Below are positions 1 to 5,060 of a stretch of DNA of 5,060 bases, one piece after another (within the stretch, counting starts at the first letter, position 1; each line of letters opens with the position of its first letter). Origin of the DNA: JAFDZV01 sp966128725 (GTDB taxonomy: Bacteria > Bacteroidota > Ignavibacteria > OLB7); NCBI GenBank assembly GCA_966128725.1, contig CBHYLN010000233.1, positions 1 through 5,060 on the forward strand. The letters run 5' to 3'. A program made the translations under genes and the position numbers. The notes below the pieces were generated by a model that did not search any database, was not told where the DNA came from, and saw only the letters and a program-made list of their open reading frames with translations.

Positions 1-1014
1 GCTCCATTGCTCGACCGTTGCCGCGTCCACCGCGCCGGCGCACTCCGCGTTGGCAATACACGATACATCGTACGAGGGCATCCCGGCCTCAACCAGGGCG
101 CGGTACAGATTGGGCTGGGCGCATATCGAGGTCACGCCCAACCGCTCGATCATCCGCAGCGCAAACGCGGTGTTCACCACGCCGGCGGGCTCGTGTACCA
201 CGATTGTTCCGCCGGTGACCCAGGGGCCGAACAGCGAGCACCACAGCATCGGGTTCCAGCTATCGGTGGTGAGGGTAAGGTGCAGGTCACGGCGGCCCAC
301 CCCGAACCAGGCGCGCGCGTCGCGCCCCTGCGCCAGGGTGTGCGCGTGGCTGTGCACGGCCCAGGCATGCCCGCCCTCCGGCGCGGCAACGGGCGCAATC
401 AGCATGGTGTCGGCCGGCGTGGTCATCTGGTCGAACCCGAAATGTTCCAATATCCCGGAACGGTCGGCGGCCATCGCCGGCAGATCGATCCACCCGGCCG
501 GCGCTTCCGCCGATGCGGGCGCCAACGTCTCGTGCGGCGCCGCGTGCACCACGGCGCGCTGCGCCACGCCGGCGGCCCACGCGGCATCCGGCTGGGCAAG
601 CGCGCGCTCAAGCTGCGCGGCACGGGCAGGGTCGGCAACAATCATGGTGGGCGCAACGGCGGCGCAGGCATCCAGCAACGCGGCCCCGGTGAAGGAGGCA
701 TCCAGCGGCACCAGCACGGCGCCGCGCTTGATTACGCCCAACGCCACGGTCCACCACTCCGGCGTGCGCGGCATCGCCAGCAGAACACGATCGCCGCCAC
801 GCACGCCCAGTTCGCGCAGAAGGTTGGTTACACGGTTGGAGGCGGTGCTCAGCTCCCAATACGTCAGCGTTCGCCGCTGGCCGGCATCGCCAACCCAGAT
901 CAGGGCCAGACGGTTCCGATCGTCGCCGGCGGCAGCGGCATCCACAACGTCGAATCCGATATTGAAGTAGTCCGGTGGATTCGCCGAATCAACGCGCGTG
1001 AAATCGTGGCTCAT
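1..1014 (-). CDS. Acyl-CoA synthetase (AMP-forming, medium-chain/ACSM-like), 5' part only, with degenerate P-loop
   Basis: The first 338 codons are open without a stop and run off the left edge. This is about 60% of a normal family member (around 550-570 residues). The protein resembles ACSM-type enzymes of the ANL superfamily, which activate a carboxylic acid with ATP and pass it to CoA. Visible landmarks are P-x-Y-F-N near residue 14, GDRVLLAMPRTPEWW at 74-88, the HSH after the P-loop position at 221-223, TTDSW at 249-253, CSLFGPW at 259-265, and an A-Q-P-x-x-Y-R segment at 299-305. The expected ATP-binding signature (T/S-S-G-T-T-G-x-P-K) just before HSH is missing: residues 207-217 read APVAAPEGGHA. 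The later A-G-E motif reads N-A-E (322-324). The reading frame and codon use look intact, so an altered or non-catalytic role is as likely as decay. The ATG overlaps the mqnB stop (ATGA) and has an AGGA six bases upstream. The substrate cannot be told, and the C-terminal domain with its catalytic lysine lies outside the window. Confidence 0.85.
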   Translation of the reverse strand, partial: MSHDFTRVDSANPPDYFNIGFDVVDAAAAGDDRNRLALIWVGDAGQRRTLTYWELSTASNRVTNLLRELGVRGGDRVLLAMPRTPEWWTVALGVIKRGAVLVPLDASFTGAALLDACAAVAPTMIVADPARAAQLERALAQPDAAWAAGVAQRAVVHAAPHETLAPASAEAPAGWIDLPAMAADRSGILEHFGFDQMTTPADTMLIAPVAAPEGGHAWAVHSHAHTLAQGRDARAWFGVGRRDLHLTLTTDSWNPMLWCSLFGPWVTGGTIVVHEPAGVVNTAFALRMIERLGVTSICAQPNLYRALVEAGMPSYDVSCIANAECAGAVDAATVEQWS

Positions 1015-1694
1015 GGTATTTCCTGCAACAACTGGACCACATCGGTCGCCAGGGTCCGCATCATGGCGCGATACCCGGCAAACCAGGCGCGCCCACCAAA
1101 CGGACCCACAATGTTCGTAACGCCCAATACGGCCGTGGCGGGGATGCCCCGGGCGGCGCGGAGCACGGCAAAGGCCTCCATGTTCTCAACCTCGCCGCTG
1201 GCGGCAAGCACGCCGGCCAGCGCTGCGTCCTCGGTGATGCCCAGCGCGCACGCCACGCGCGCGGGTCGCAGCCGGATGCCCCGGGCCAGGCAACGCGCGT
1301 TCACCACGGCGTTCAGCCCGGCGTCGGCGGGTTCCTCGGCGGCCATCAACGCCGGCAGGCGCATCTGGCCGCGCGCCACGTCGCCGCTGGAGAGCACCGC
1401 GCCGGTTGCAAGCACCAGGTCGCCCTCGGATATCCCCGCGCCAACGTGCGCGCCGCAGGTGCCAACAAACACAACAAACGCCGGGCGCTCGCGCTCAACG
1501 ATGCGCGCGGTGCCGGCGGCCGCGTCGATCAGGCCGATGCCACACACGGCCGTGGGTATTCCGTTGGGCAGACCGTCGGGATAGGCGGCGTCGCGTTCGA
1601 TATCGGAGGAAAAGAGGAACAGAGAGGATCCCGGAATCAGGTACAGGAAATCAGCGGCGGGCTTGGATGCCCGCGCAACCGGAGCCCCGGGCAA
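1011..1694 (-). CDS. mqnB: Futalosine hydrolase / nucleoside phosphorylase family protein (menaquinone synthesis)
   Basis: The product is a 227-residue protein of the PNP/UDP (MTAN-like) nucleosidase family. In the futalosine pathway MqnB cleaves futalosine to hypoxanthine and dehypoxanthine futalosine in the cytosol. Visible features are an inner strand-turn CGIGLIDAAAGTA (51-63), FVGTCGAHVG (76-85) as the glycine-rich loop, VENMEAFAV (169-177) matching the ribose-binding N/D-M-E-G-A motif, and VTNIVGP with a following Trp (192-204), which matches the S-N-x-V-G...W of futalosine hydrolases. Its place next to mqnD gives the specific assignment. The frame opens directly after the mqnD stop and has no ATG or GTG in its N-terminal part, so TTG at 1694 is the best start. 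No Shine-Dalgarno is seen, and the start lies in a hairpin. The N-terminus (FLYLIPGSSLFLFSS) lacks the usual V-A-A-T-x-x-E form of the first strand, so the protein may be a divergent subfamily. A nucleosidase acting on aminodeoxyfutalosine is an alternative. Confidence 0.8.
   Translation of the reverse strand: MPGAPVARASKPAADFLYLIPGSSLFLFSSDIERDAAYPDGLPNGIPTAVCGIGLIDAAAGTARIVERERPAFVVFVGTCGAHVGAGISEGDLVLATGAVLSSGDVARGQMRLPALMAAEEPADAGLNAVVNARCLARGIRLRPARVACALGITEDAALAGVLAASGEVENMEAFAVLRAARGIPATAVLGVTNIVGPFGGRAWFAGYRAMMRTLATDVVQLLQEIP
1021..1024 (-). promoter_or_regulatory. Ribosome binding site (AGGA) of the acyl-CoA synthetase-like gene
   Basis: AGGA lies on the minus strand six bases (AATACC) before the ATG at 1014, inside the last codons of mqnB. 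It is the clearest Shine-Dalgarno match in the window and supports the ATG that overlaps the mqnB stop codon. Confidence 0.6.
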
Positions 1695-1706
1695 CCGAAG
1701 GCCCGG
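1687..1706 (-). promoter_or_regulatory. Hairpin between mqnD and mqnB covering the mqnB TTG start
   Basis: In the minus-strand transcript CCGGGC (1706-1701) pairs with GCCCGG (1692-1687), a perfect six-pair GC stem around the loop CUUCGGUU. Within the loop C-UUCG-G can form a further pair closing a stable UUCG tetraloop, leaving UU as a bulge. The stem begins on the base after the mqnD UAA and includes the G of the proposed UUG start of mqnB. No U-tract follows, so it is not a standard intrinsic terminator. A role in translational coupling is inferred. Confidence 0.5.
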
Positions 1707-2552
1707 TTACACGAAGTCCGCAACAACGGGCGCGGCGATGGCACCGATGGCGTGCGCGCGATCGAACAACAACTGCACGGCGCGGATCGATGCATCGGAG
1801 TACGCGTACGTTTCCTCGTTGGCGTACATGGCCAGGTAGCGATCCAGCAGCTCCGGTGTGGCAACCTCATCCGGGCGATGGATGTGCGTGATCAGGAACT
1901 GTATCATCGCGTCGCGGTTATCCAGCGCCCAGCGGATGGAGCGCTGCAACACACGGCTTGCGGCCTGCATTGCCGGCGCGCCGATCGCCCTGCGCACCAC
2001 GTTGCCGCCCAGCGGCAGGGGCAGACCGGTGCGCTCCCACCACCATTCGCCGATGTCGATGATCTTCACCAGGCCGTGTTGTTCGTAGGTAAGCCGCCCT
2101 TCGTGGATGATGATGCCGGCATCCACGGCGCCGCCCAGAACCGCATCGAATATTGCCTCGTACGGCGTGATGGGCACAACGGTGAAGTTGGCGTCGGGCG
2201 CAAGCAGACGGGTAACAAGATGCGCGGTGGTCCGCAGCCCCGGCGTTGCCACGGTGCGGCCGTTCAGTTCGTCGGGCGGGAACGCGTGCTTCGCGACGAT
2301 CACCGGCCCGTAGCGCATCCCCACCGAGCCGCCATGCGCGAACAACGCGAATCGATCGGCAAGGAACGGATAGGCGGCGATGGAGACGGCGCTGATGTCC
2401 ACCTCGCCGCGATCGGCCATGTCGTTCAGGCTTTGCGTGTCGGCCGTCACCGGGATGAAGGTAAGCCCCTCGGTGTCGATCAATCCCTCGATCGCCGCGC
2501 GAAACATGAACGCGTCGTCGGCATCGGGGCTGTAGGCAAGTCGAAGTTGCAC
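1707..2552 (-). CDS. mqnD: 1,4-dihydroxy-6-naphthoate synthase
   Basis: MqnD converts cyclic dehypoxanthine futalosine to 1,4-dihydroxy-6-naphthoate, the last ring-building step of the futalosine menaquinone pathway. The product is 281 residues, the usual length, with the periplasmic-binding-protein fold but no signal peptide, so it is cytosolic. Family marks in order are the N-terminal LAYSPDADDAFMF (5-17), DISAVSIAAYP (52-62), SVGMRYGPVIVA (76-87), TPGLRTTAHL (103-112) and the DAGIIIHEGRLTY segment (144-156). His150 in that segment corresponds to the histidine proposed as catalytic base in the family. GNVVRR (183-188) and a C-terminal R-A-H-x-x-G-x-I (265-272) also fit. The start is GTG at 2552, three bases after the pgpA stop; starting there gives the standard N-terminus, and no ATG lies before the first motif. 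No Shine-Dalgarno is seen, which suits coupling to pgpA translation. Confidence 0.94.
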   Translation of the reverse strand: MQLRLAYSPDADDAFMFRAAIEGLIDTEGLTFIPVTADTQSLNDMADRGEVDISAVSIAAYPFLADRFALFAHGGSVGMRYGPVIVAKHAFPPDELNGRTVATPGLRTTAHLVTRLLAPDANFTVVPITPYEAIFDAVLGGAVDAGIIIHEGRLTYEQHGLVKIIDIGEWWWERTGLPLPLGGNVVRRAIGAPAMQAASRVLQRSIRWALDNRDAMIQFLITHIHRPDEVATPELLDRYLAMYANEETYAYSDASIRAVQLLFDRAHAIGAIAAPVVADFV

Positions 2553-2555
2553 GGG

Positions 2556-3068
2556 TTACAGGAACTGCTGGGCCACCTGCCAGGCGAACCAGATGAGATG
2601 GCAGACGATGTTCGCATACAGGCCGGCAACCATGTCGTCGGCCATGATGGAGAACCCGCCCGTTCGTTGGTCGAAGTAGCTTGCCGGCCACAGCTTGGCG
2701 ATATCGAACACACGGAAGACGAAGAAGCTGAGCGCGGCCCACATGGGATCGAACAACACGATGGGCGATGCAAGCGCCAGCCACTGGCCGGCGAATTCGT
2801 CGATCGTGACGAAGCTGGGATCGTGCCCAACGGCGCGCTCCACGTCGCGCGCCAGCGGAACCCCGCCGATGAAGGCCGCAAGCGACAGCCCCAACAGCAG
2901 CACGAACAGGCGCGATTCGTCGATCGGCACGAAATACACGGCGGCGGCAACCGCGCTGGCAACCGTCCCGGAGGCGATCGGCGCAAGCCCGGTGAACAGC
3001 CCTCCGGCAAGGGCCTGTTTCCAGATCGGGACGCCCAGCTTACGGAGTTGTGCGGGCGAGATTGCCAT
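2556..3068 (-). CDS. pgpA: Phosphatidylglycerophosphatase A
   Basis: PgpA removes the phosphate from phosphatidylglycerol-phosphate to give phosphatidylglycerol at the inner membrane. It acts directly on the product of PgsA, whose gene precedes and overlaps this one by 29 bases. The product is 170 residues, normal for the family. Visible features are an N-terminal segment FTGLAPIASGTVAS (25-38), a variant of the usual P-G-T-x-G-S signature, then a hydrophobic stretch (55-70). TIDEFAGQWLAL (88-99) carries the conserved D-E-x-x-G, RVFDIAKLWP (119-128) matches R-x-F-D-I-x-K-P-W-P with Leu in place of the first Pro, and GGFSIMADDMVAGLYAN (137-153) holds the metal-binding D-D pair. A last hydrophobic segment follows (about 152-168). 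The ATG at 3068 is the only ATG before the first motif; no Shine-Dalgarno is visible, so translation is probably coupled to pgsA. Confidence 0.94.
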   Translation of the reverse strand: MAISPAQLRKLGVPIWKQALAGGLFTGLAPIASGTVASAVAAAVYFVPIDESRLFVLLLGLSLAAFIGGVPLARDVERAVGHDPSFVTIDEFAGQWLALASPIVLFDPMWAALSFFVFRVFDIAKLWPASYFDQRTGGFSIMADDMVAGLYANIVCHLIWFAWQVAQQFL

Positions 3069-3666
3069 TGGTAAGAATGCGAAGTGTGTGACGGTTCTCT
3101 ATCAGATACTGTACGGCGGTGGCAAGCGAGAGAACGGTGAGGATGACCATCGAGCTGAGAACCACCCACGGCGAAAGCAATGCATCCAGCGTGCGCGCGG
3201 TGATCATCTCGCGCACCCAGATGATGTTCTTCAGGGTGAAGATCACAACAACGTACCACAGGAACACAAGCTGCAACGCGGTTTTCCACTTGGCCAGCCG
3301 GCTTGTGACAACCGGCTGCCCCTTCAGGTCGGCAACAACGCGAAGCACGGTCACCAGGATGTCGCGCGCAACCACGATCAGCACCATCCAGAGATCGAAC
3401 ATCTCCAGCGAGGCGAACACCACGAACGCTGCGCCGATCAGAACCTTGTCGGCAAGCGGATCGAAGAAGCGCCCGAACGCGCTCATGGCGTTGTAGCGGC
3501 GGGCATACCAGCCGTCGTACCAGTCGCTGACCGCGGCAAGCAGGAAGATCAACGCGGCAAACTGCACGCGCACGCCGTCACCGCTGGTGACAAGCCACAC
3601 GAACAGAGGCGTCAACAGAATGCGCGCCGCCGTAATGATATTTGGGAAGTTGATCTCGGGCTTCAT
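3040..3666 (-). CDS. pgsA: CDP-diacylglycerol--glycerol-3-phosphate 3-phosphatidyltransferase
   Basis: PgsA is an integral membrane enzyme that joins CDP-diacylglycerol and sn-glycerol-3-phosphate to make phosphatidylglycerol-phosphate, the committed step to anionic phospholipids. The full CDP-alcohol phosphotransferase motif is present: D48, D51-G52, A55-R56, G65, D69 and D73, spaced D-x2-D-G-x2-A-R-x8-G-x3-D-x3-D. Hydrophobic segments are seen near residues 10-27, 35-47, 76-87, 92-110, 130-147 and 166-187, as expected for the six-helix fold. The frame is open up to 3795, but the added 43 residues are polar, proline- and arginine-rich and unlike the family. The ATG at 3666 gives the standard N-terminus (MKPEINFPNIITAARI) and a 208-residue protein. 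AAGG lies seven bases before it. This is the first gene of the minus-strand cluster and is followed by pgpA. The C-terminal 20 residues past the last helix are not conserved in character. Confidence 0.95.
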   Translation of the reverse strand: MKPEINFPNIITAARILLTPLFVWLVTSGDGVRVQFAALIFLLAAVSDWYDGWYARRYNAMSAFGRFFDPLADKVLIGAAFVVFASLEMFDLWMVLIVVARDILVTVLRVVADLKGQPVVTSRLAKWKTALQLVFLWYVVVIFTLKNIIWVREMITARTLDALLSPWVVLSSMVILTVLSLATAVQYLIENRHTLRILTNGNLARTTP

Positions 3667-3673
3667 TGCCGTG

Positions 3674-3677
3674 CCTT
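3674..3677 (-). promoter_or_regulatory. Weak ribosome binding site (AAGG) of pgsA
   Basis: AAGG on the minus strand ends seven bases before the ATG at 3666. It is only four bases long, but with the family N-terminus it favours this start over the upstream ATG at 3795. Confidence 0.4.
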
Positions 3678-3696
3678 GTGCGGGCCGCCGCGCCGT

Positions 3697-3711
3697 GCAA
3701 ACGTGCGCCGG
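3697..3711. repeat. 15-base direct repeat, copy 1 (pgsA side)
   Basis: GCAAACGTGCGCCGG lies here and again, identically, at 3840-3854. The flanking bases differ on both sides, so the match is exactly 15. This copy ends 31 bases upstream of the pgsA ATG (reading on the minus strand). It is not a palindrome. A regulator-binding site is one possible reading; nothing in the sequence names the regulator. Confidence 0.75.
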
Positions 3712-3770
3712 GGACGGCCGCGACCAGCCATACGGTTGGATACGGATCGAAATTACGCAATCAGTATCAT

Positions 3771-3789
3771 GGGGCAGCAGTTTTGCCCC
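3771..3789. other. Hairpin with 6-bp stem in the divergent intergenic region
   Basis: GGGGCA (3771-3776) pairs perfectly with TGCCCC (3784-3789) around a seven-base loop. On the plus strand the bases after it are mixed, with a T-run only at 3804-3808. On the minus strand no T-run follows. It is therefore a poor terminator candidate and could be a protein-binding inverted repeat or a structure in a 5' leader. Confidence 0.4.
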
Positions 3790-3839
3790 GGCCATTCCTT
3801 AACTTTTTCCGTCTTTAACGGTCGGACTCCTGAATCGCA

Positions 3840-3854
3840 GCAAACGTGCGCCGG
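3840..3854. repeat. 15-base direct repeat, copy 2 (repeat-protein gene side)
   Basis: This is the identical second copy of the sequence at 3697-3711, in the same orientation and 143 bases away. It ends 78 bases before the chosen ATG of the plus-strand gene (63 before the alternative ATG at 3918). Confidence 0.75.
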
Positions 3855-3932
3855 CCGGATTCTTCTGGCGCAGCGCTCGCCGGCGCAATCAACAGGCTTC
3901 TCTCGACAGCGCAACCAATGTTCTTGCACATC

Positions 3933-4934
3933 ATGCCCCAATCACGACCCCGGCAACCGCGGGCGCTGTTGCCGACGGCGATCGCAACCGTTTTCGTGTA
4001 CGCACTGCTGGCCGCATCCAATCTTGCCGCGCAAAGCTTTGCCGACTATACCGAGTTCTACCGTCTGCTCCGCGTTGGCGCCGACGAACAGTTCCAGTTC
4101 TGCTATCCAACAACGTCGGCCGTCAGCGAGCCCTTCGCTGTTGGCGTGCGCCGCGATTCGCTTGGGCGGCCGGTGCAGATCGGCCGATTCCGTTTCGGCA
4201 ATCCCGACAGCCGGTCCGACTGGGCAACCATGCTCATCATCTACCGCAGGTACGACTCGCTGGACATCGTGCTGGAACGCCGGAGCTATCTGAACGCGGG
4301 CGGGCAGCCGGTGGATATGGACCGCGCCGCGTACGAGGATGTGTACCGCAGGCGAAGCGGCGCGCTGATACAGCGGAAGATTCTGGACCGCTCCGGCAAT
4401 CCGGTGAACGATTCGGCCGACGTGCATCGTTCGCTGTTCAAGCTTATCGAGCCCGGCACGTATCTGCAGGAGTGGTACTACAGCAGCGGCAAGCTGCATT
4501 ACGGCGCCGGCTCCGACGGGGTGATGCGTCCGTTCTCGGCAATGCCGATCCAGGCGTATTACCGTCAGTTCCAGTGCGCCCCCAACGGCGCGCTGCTTCG
4601 CGAGCAGGTGATGACCCTTTCGCGCAAACCGCTGCTGTTCCCCGAGGGTGTATACGTCCACGCCTACACCAACAACGATTGCGGGCAGGCGGTGCGCATG
4701 GCATACCAGGCGGTTGATGGCAGCCCGATGGCCGACAGCAACGGCATCGCCGCCATCACGTTCAGCTACGACGACGCCGGCCGCATGGTGGAGTGGCGCC
4801 TGTTCGGGCTGAACGGCAAGCCGCTGGCGCGCGAATCCGACGGCGTGGCCGGCATGCGCTACACGTACCGTGCGTTCGATGGCGTGCTGGTGAAGGAGGA
4901 GCGGTTGAACGACGACGGCGAACCAATCCCGTAG
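3933..4934 (+). CDS. Exported protein of degenerate ~33-residue YD/RHS-like repeats
   Basis: I do not recognise a named gene. The product is about 333 residues and begins with a clear Sec signal peptide: basic N-region (RPRQPR, 5-10), hydrophobic core (11-32) and a likely signal peptidase I site around LAA-Q (31-34). The mature part is built of degenerate units, best seen at 251-282, 283-315 and 316-333, with the form G-x-x-V-x5-8-G-x-P-x4-G-V/I-A-x-M/I-x-F/Y-x-Y. Weaker units precede them from about residue 72. This style is close to YD/RHS-type and similar beta-rich repeats of cell-surface proteins. The last unit stops half way, at GEPIP. Three cysteines (57, 215, 250) lie in the mature part. 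No catalytic motif or lipobox is visible. The ATG at 3933 gives a compact signal peptide; the in-frame ATG at 3918 adds MFLHI and is equally possible, and neither has a Shine-Dalgarno. It is transcribed divergently from pgsA. Periplasmic or outer-surface location is inferred. Confidence 0.85.
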   Translation: MPQSRPRQPRALLPTAIATVFVYALLAASNLAAQSFADYTEFYRLLRVGADEQFQFCYPTTSAVSEPFAVGVRRDSLGRPVQIGRFRFGNPDSRSDWATMLIIYRRYDSLDIVLERRSYLNAGGQPVDMDRAAYEDVYRRRSGALIQRKILDRSGNPVNDSADVHRSLFKLIEPGTYLQEWYYSSGKLHYGAGSDGVMRPFSAMPIQAYYRQFQCAPNGALLREQVMTLSRKPLLFPEGVYVHAYTNNDCGQAVRMAYQAVDGSPMADSNGIAAITFSYDDAGRMVEWRLFGLNGKPLARESDGVAGMRYTYRAFDGVLVKEERLNDDGEPIP

Positions 4935-5060
4935 CGGTTGTTCGAGCGGGGCCGTTGCCAGGCCGGCACCGGCGCCCAGGCCCGGCGCGGGACGGTATGG
5001 CAGGGTATCGCGCCGGCCGGCCCCGGCATCCGAGGTTCACTTTCCCCCGGTGGTGTAACC
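4935..5060. other. Right-end region without a supported gene
   Basis: This very GC-rich stretch contains short inverted repeats, including a 10-base palindrome GCCGGCCGGC at 5012-5021 and GCCG-GCAC-CGGC at about 4964-4975. None is followed by a T-run, so no intrinsic terminator is called. The plus frame of the preceding gene stays open past its TAG to the window edge, but the residues do not continue the repeat pattern. On the minus strand a TGA at 5039-5037 would end a frame entering from the right with GYTTGGK; this could be the tail of a convergent gene, but seven codons prove nothing. Confidence 0.4.

Larger units (their letters stand above)
3667..3932. other. Divergent intergenic region between pgsA and the exported repeat-protein gene
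   Basis: No gene fits here; open frames that cross it give polar, low-complexity peptides. It should hold the promoters of both divergent units. Its middle (about 3730-3820) is clearly richer in A and T than its surroundings, as a promoter region would be. I could not place a convincing -35/-10 pair or a Bacteroidota-type -33/-7 pair on either strand. Short elements present are a 15-base direct repeat, a hairpin at 3771-3789, and TTAAC at 3799-3803 and again at 3815-3819, 16 bases apart. Confidence 0.6.

Noticed and set aside
7..1584. Long plus-strand open frame of 525 codons opposite the synthetase and mqnB
   Set aside because: It is antisense to two genes with clear family motifs; the peptide is rich in Arg, Gly and His and has no recognisable domain. 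Long antisense frames are expected in GC-rich coding DNA.
1687..1706. Intrinsic terminator after mqnD
   Set aside because: The stem is strong, but no U-run follows and the next gene starts inside it.
1918..2784. Minus-strand open frame of 288 codons overlapping mqnD and pgpA
   Set aside because: It is out of frame with both genes, rich in Arg and His, and without motifs; mqnD and pgpA explain the strand.
1446..3074. Plus-strand open frame of 542 codons opposite mqnB, mqnD and pgpA
   Set aside because: It is antisense to three recognised genes, with composition typical of a shadow frame and no motif.
3667..3795. 43-residue N-terminal extension of PgsA from the upstream ATG
   Set aside because: The added residues are unlike the family, and the ATG at 3666 gives the standard PgsA N-terminus with AAGG at suitable spacing.
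3846..3932. Longer N-terminus of the exported protein from 3846
   Set aside because: Position 3846 is not ATG and would place 29 residues before a well-formed signal peptide; it also overlaps the 15-base repeat. The ATG at 3933 or 3918 fits better.
2695..4293. Plus-strand open frame of 532 codons covering pgpA, pgsA, the intergenic region and the start of the repeat-protein gene
   Set aside because: It overlaps recognised genes on both strands; its residues inside the repeat-protein gene come from another frame and show no domain.
5012..5021. Palindrome GCCGGCCGGC near the right end as a regulatory site
   Set aside because: Short GC-only palindromes are common at this base composition and nothing else supports a function.

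Overview
The window is GC-rich bacterial chromosome. It holds a compact minus-strand gene cluster (3666 down to the left edge), a divergent intergenic region (3667-3932) and one plus-strand gene for an exported repeat protein (3933-4934). I see no mobile element, phage gene, CRISPR array, tRNA or rRNA. The host makes menaquinone by the futalosine route and phosphatidylglycerol by the PgsA/PgpA route. Shine-Dalgarno signals are weak or missing in front of most genes. Together this would suit a GC-rich member of the Bacteroidota/Chlorobiota group or a similar lineage, but the placement is a guess.

Read 5'->3' on the minus strand, the cluster is pgsA (3666-3040), pgpA (3068-2556), mqnD (2552-1707), mqnB (1694-1011) and the first 338 codons of an acyl-CoA synthetase-like gene (1014 to the window edge). 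The junctions are very tight: a 29-base overlap, a 3-base gap, a 12-base gap and a 4-base ATGA overlap. This implies one transcript with coupled translation. PgsA and PgpA carry out consecutive steps of phosphatidylglycerol synthesis (CDP-diacylglycerol to PG-phosphate to PG). MqnB and MqnD act two steps apart in menaquinone synthesis. The cluster therefore joins supply of an anionic membrane lipid to supply of the membrane quinone.

Three points in the cluster stand out. The synthetase-like protein aligns well with medium-chain acyl-CoA synthetases but lacks the ATP-binding P-loop signature. mqnB has no ATG near its start; its only plausible start is a TTG inside a GC-rich hairpin that begins directly after the mqnD stop codon. 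mqnD also begins with GTG.

The plus-strand gene encodes a signal-peptide protein of about 333 residues made of about eight degenerate units of roughly 33 residues (YD/RHS-like in style), ending in the middle of a unit. The divergent region between it and pgsA contains an exact 15-base direct repeat, with one copy upstream of each gene, and a 6-bp-stem hairpin. The last 126 bases (4935-5060) hold no gene I can support.
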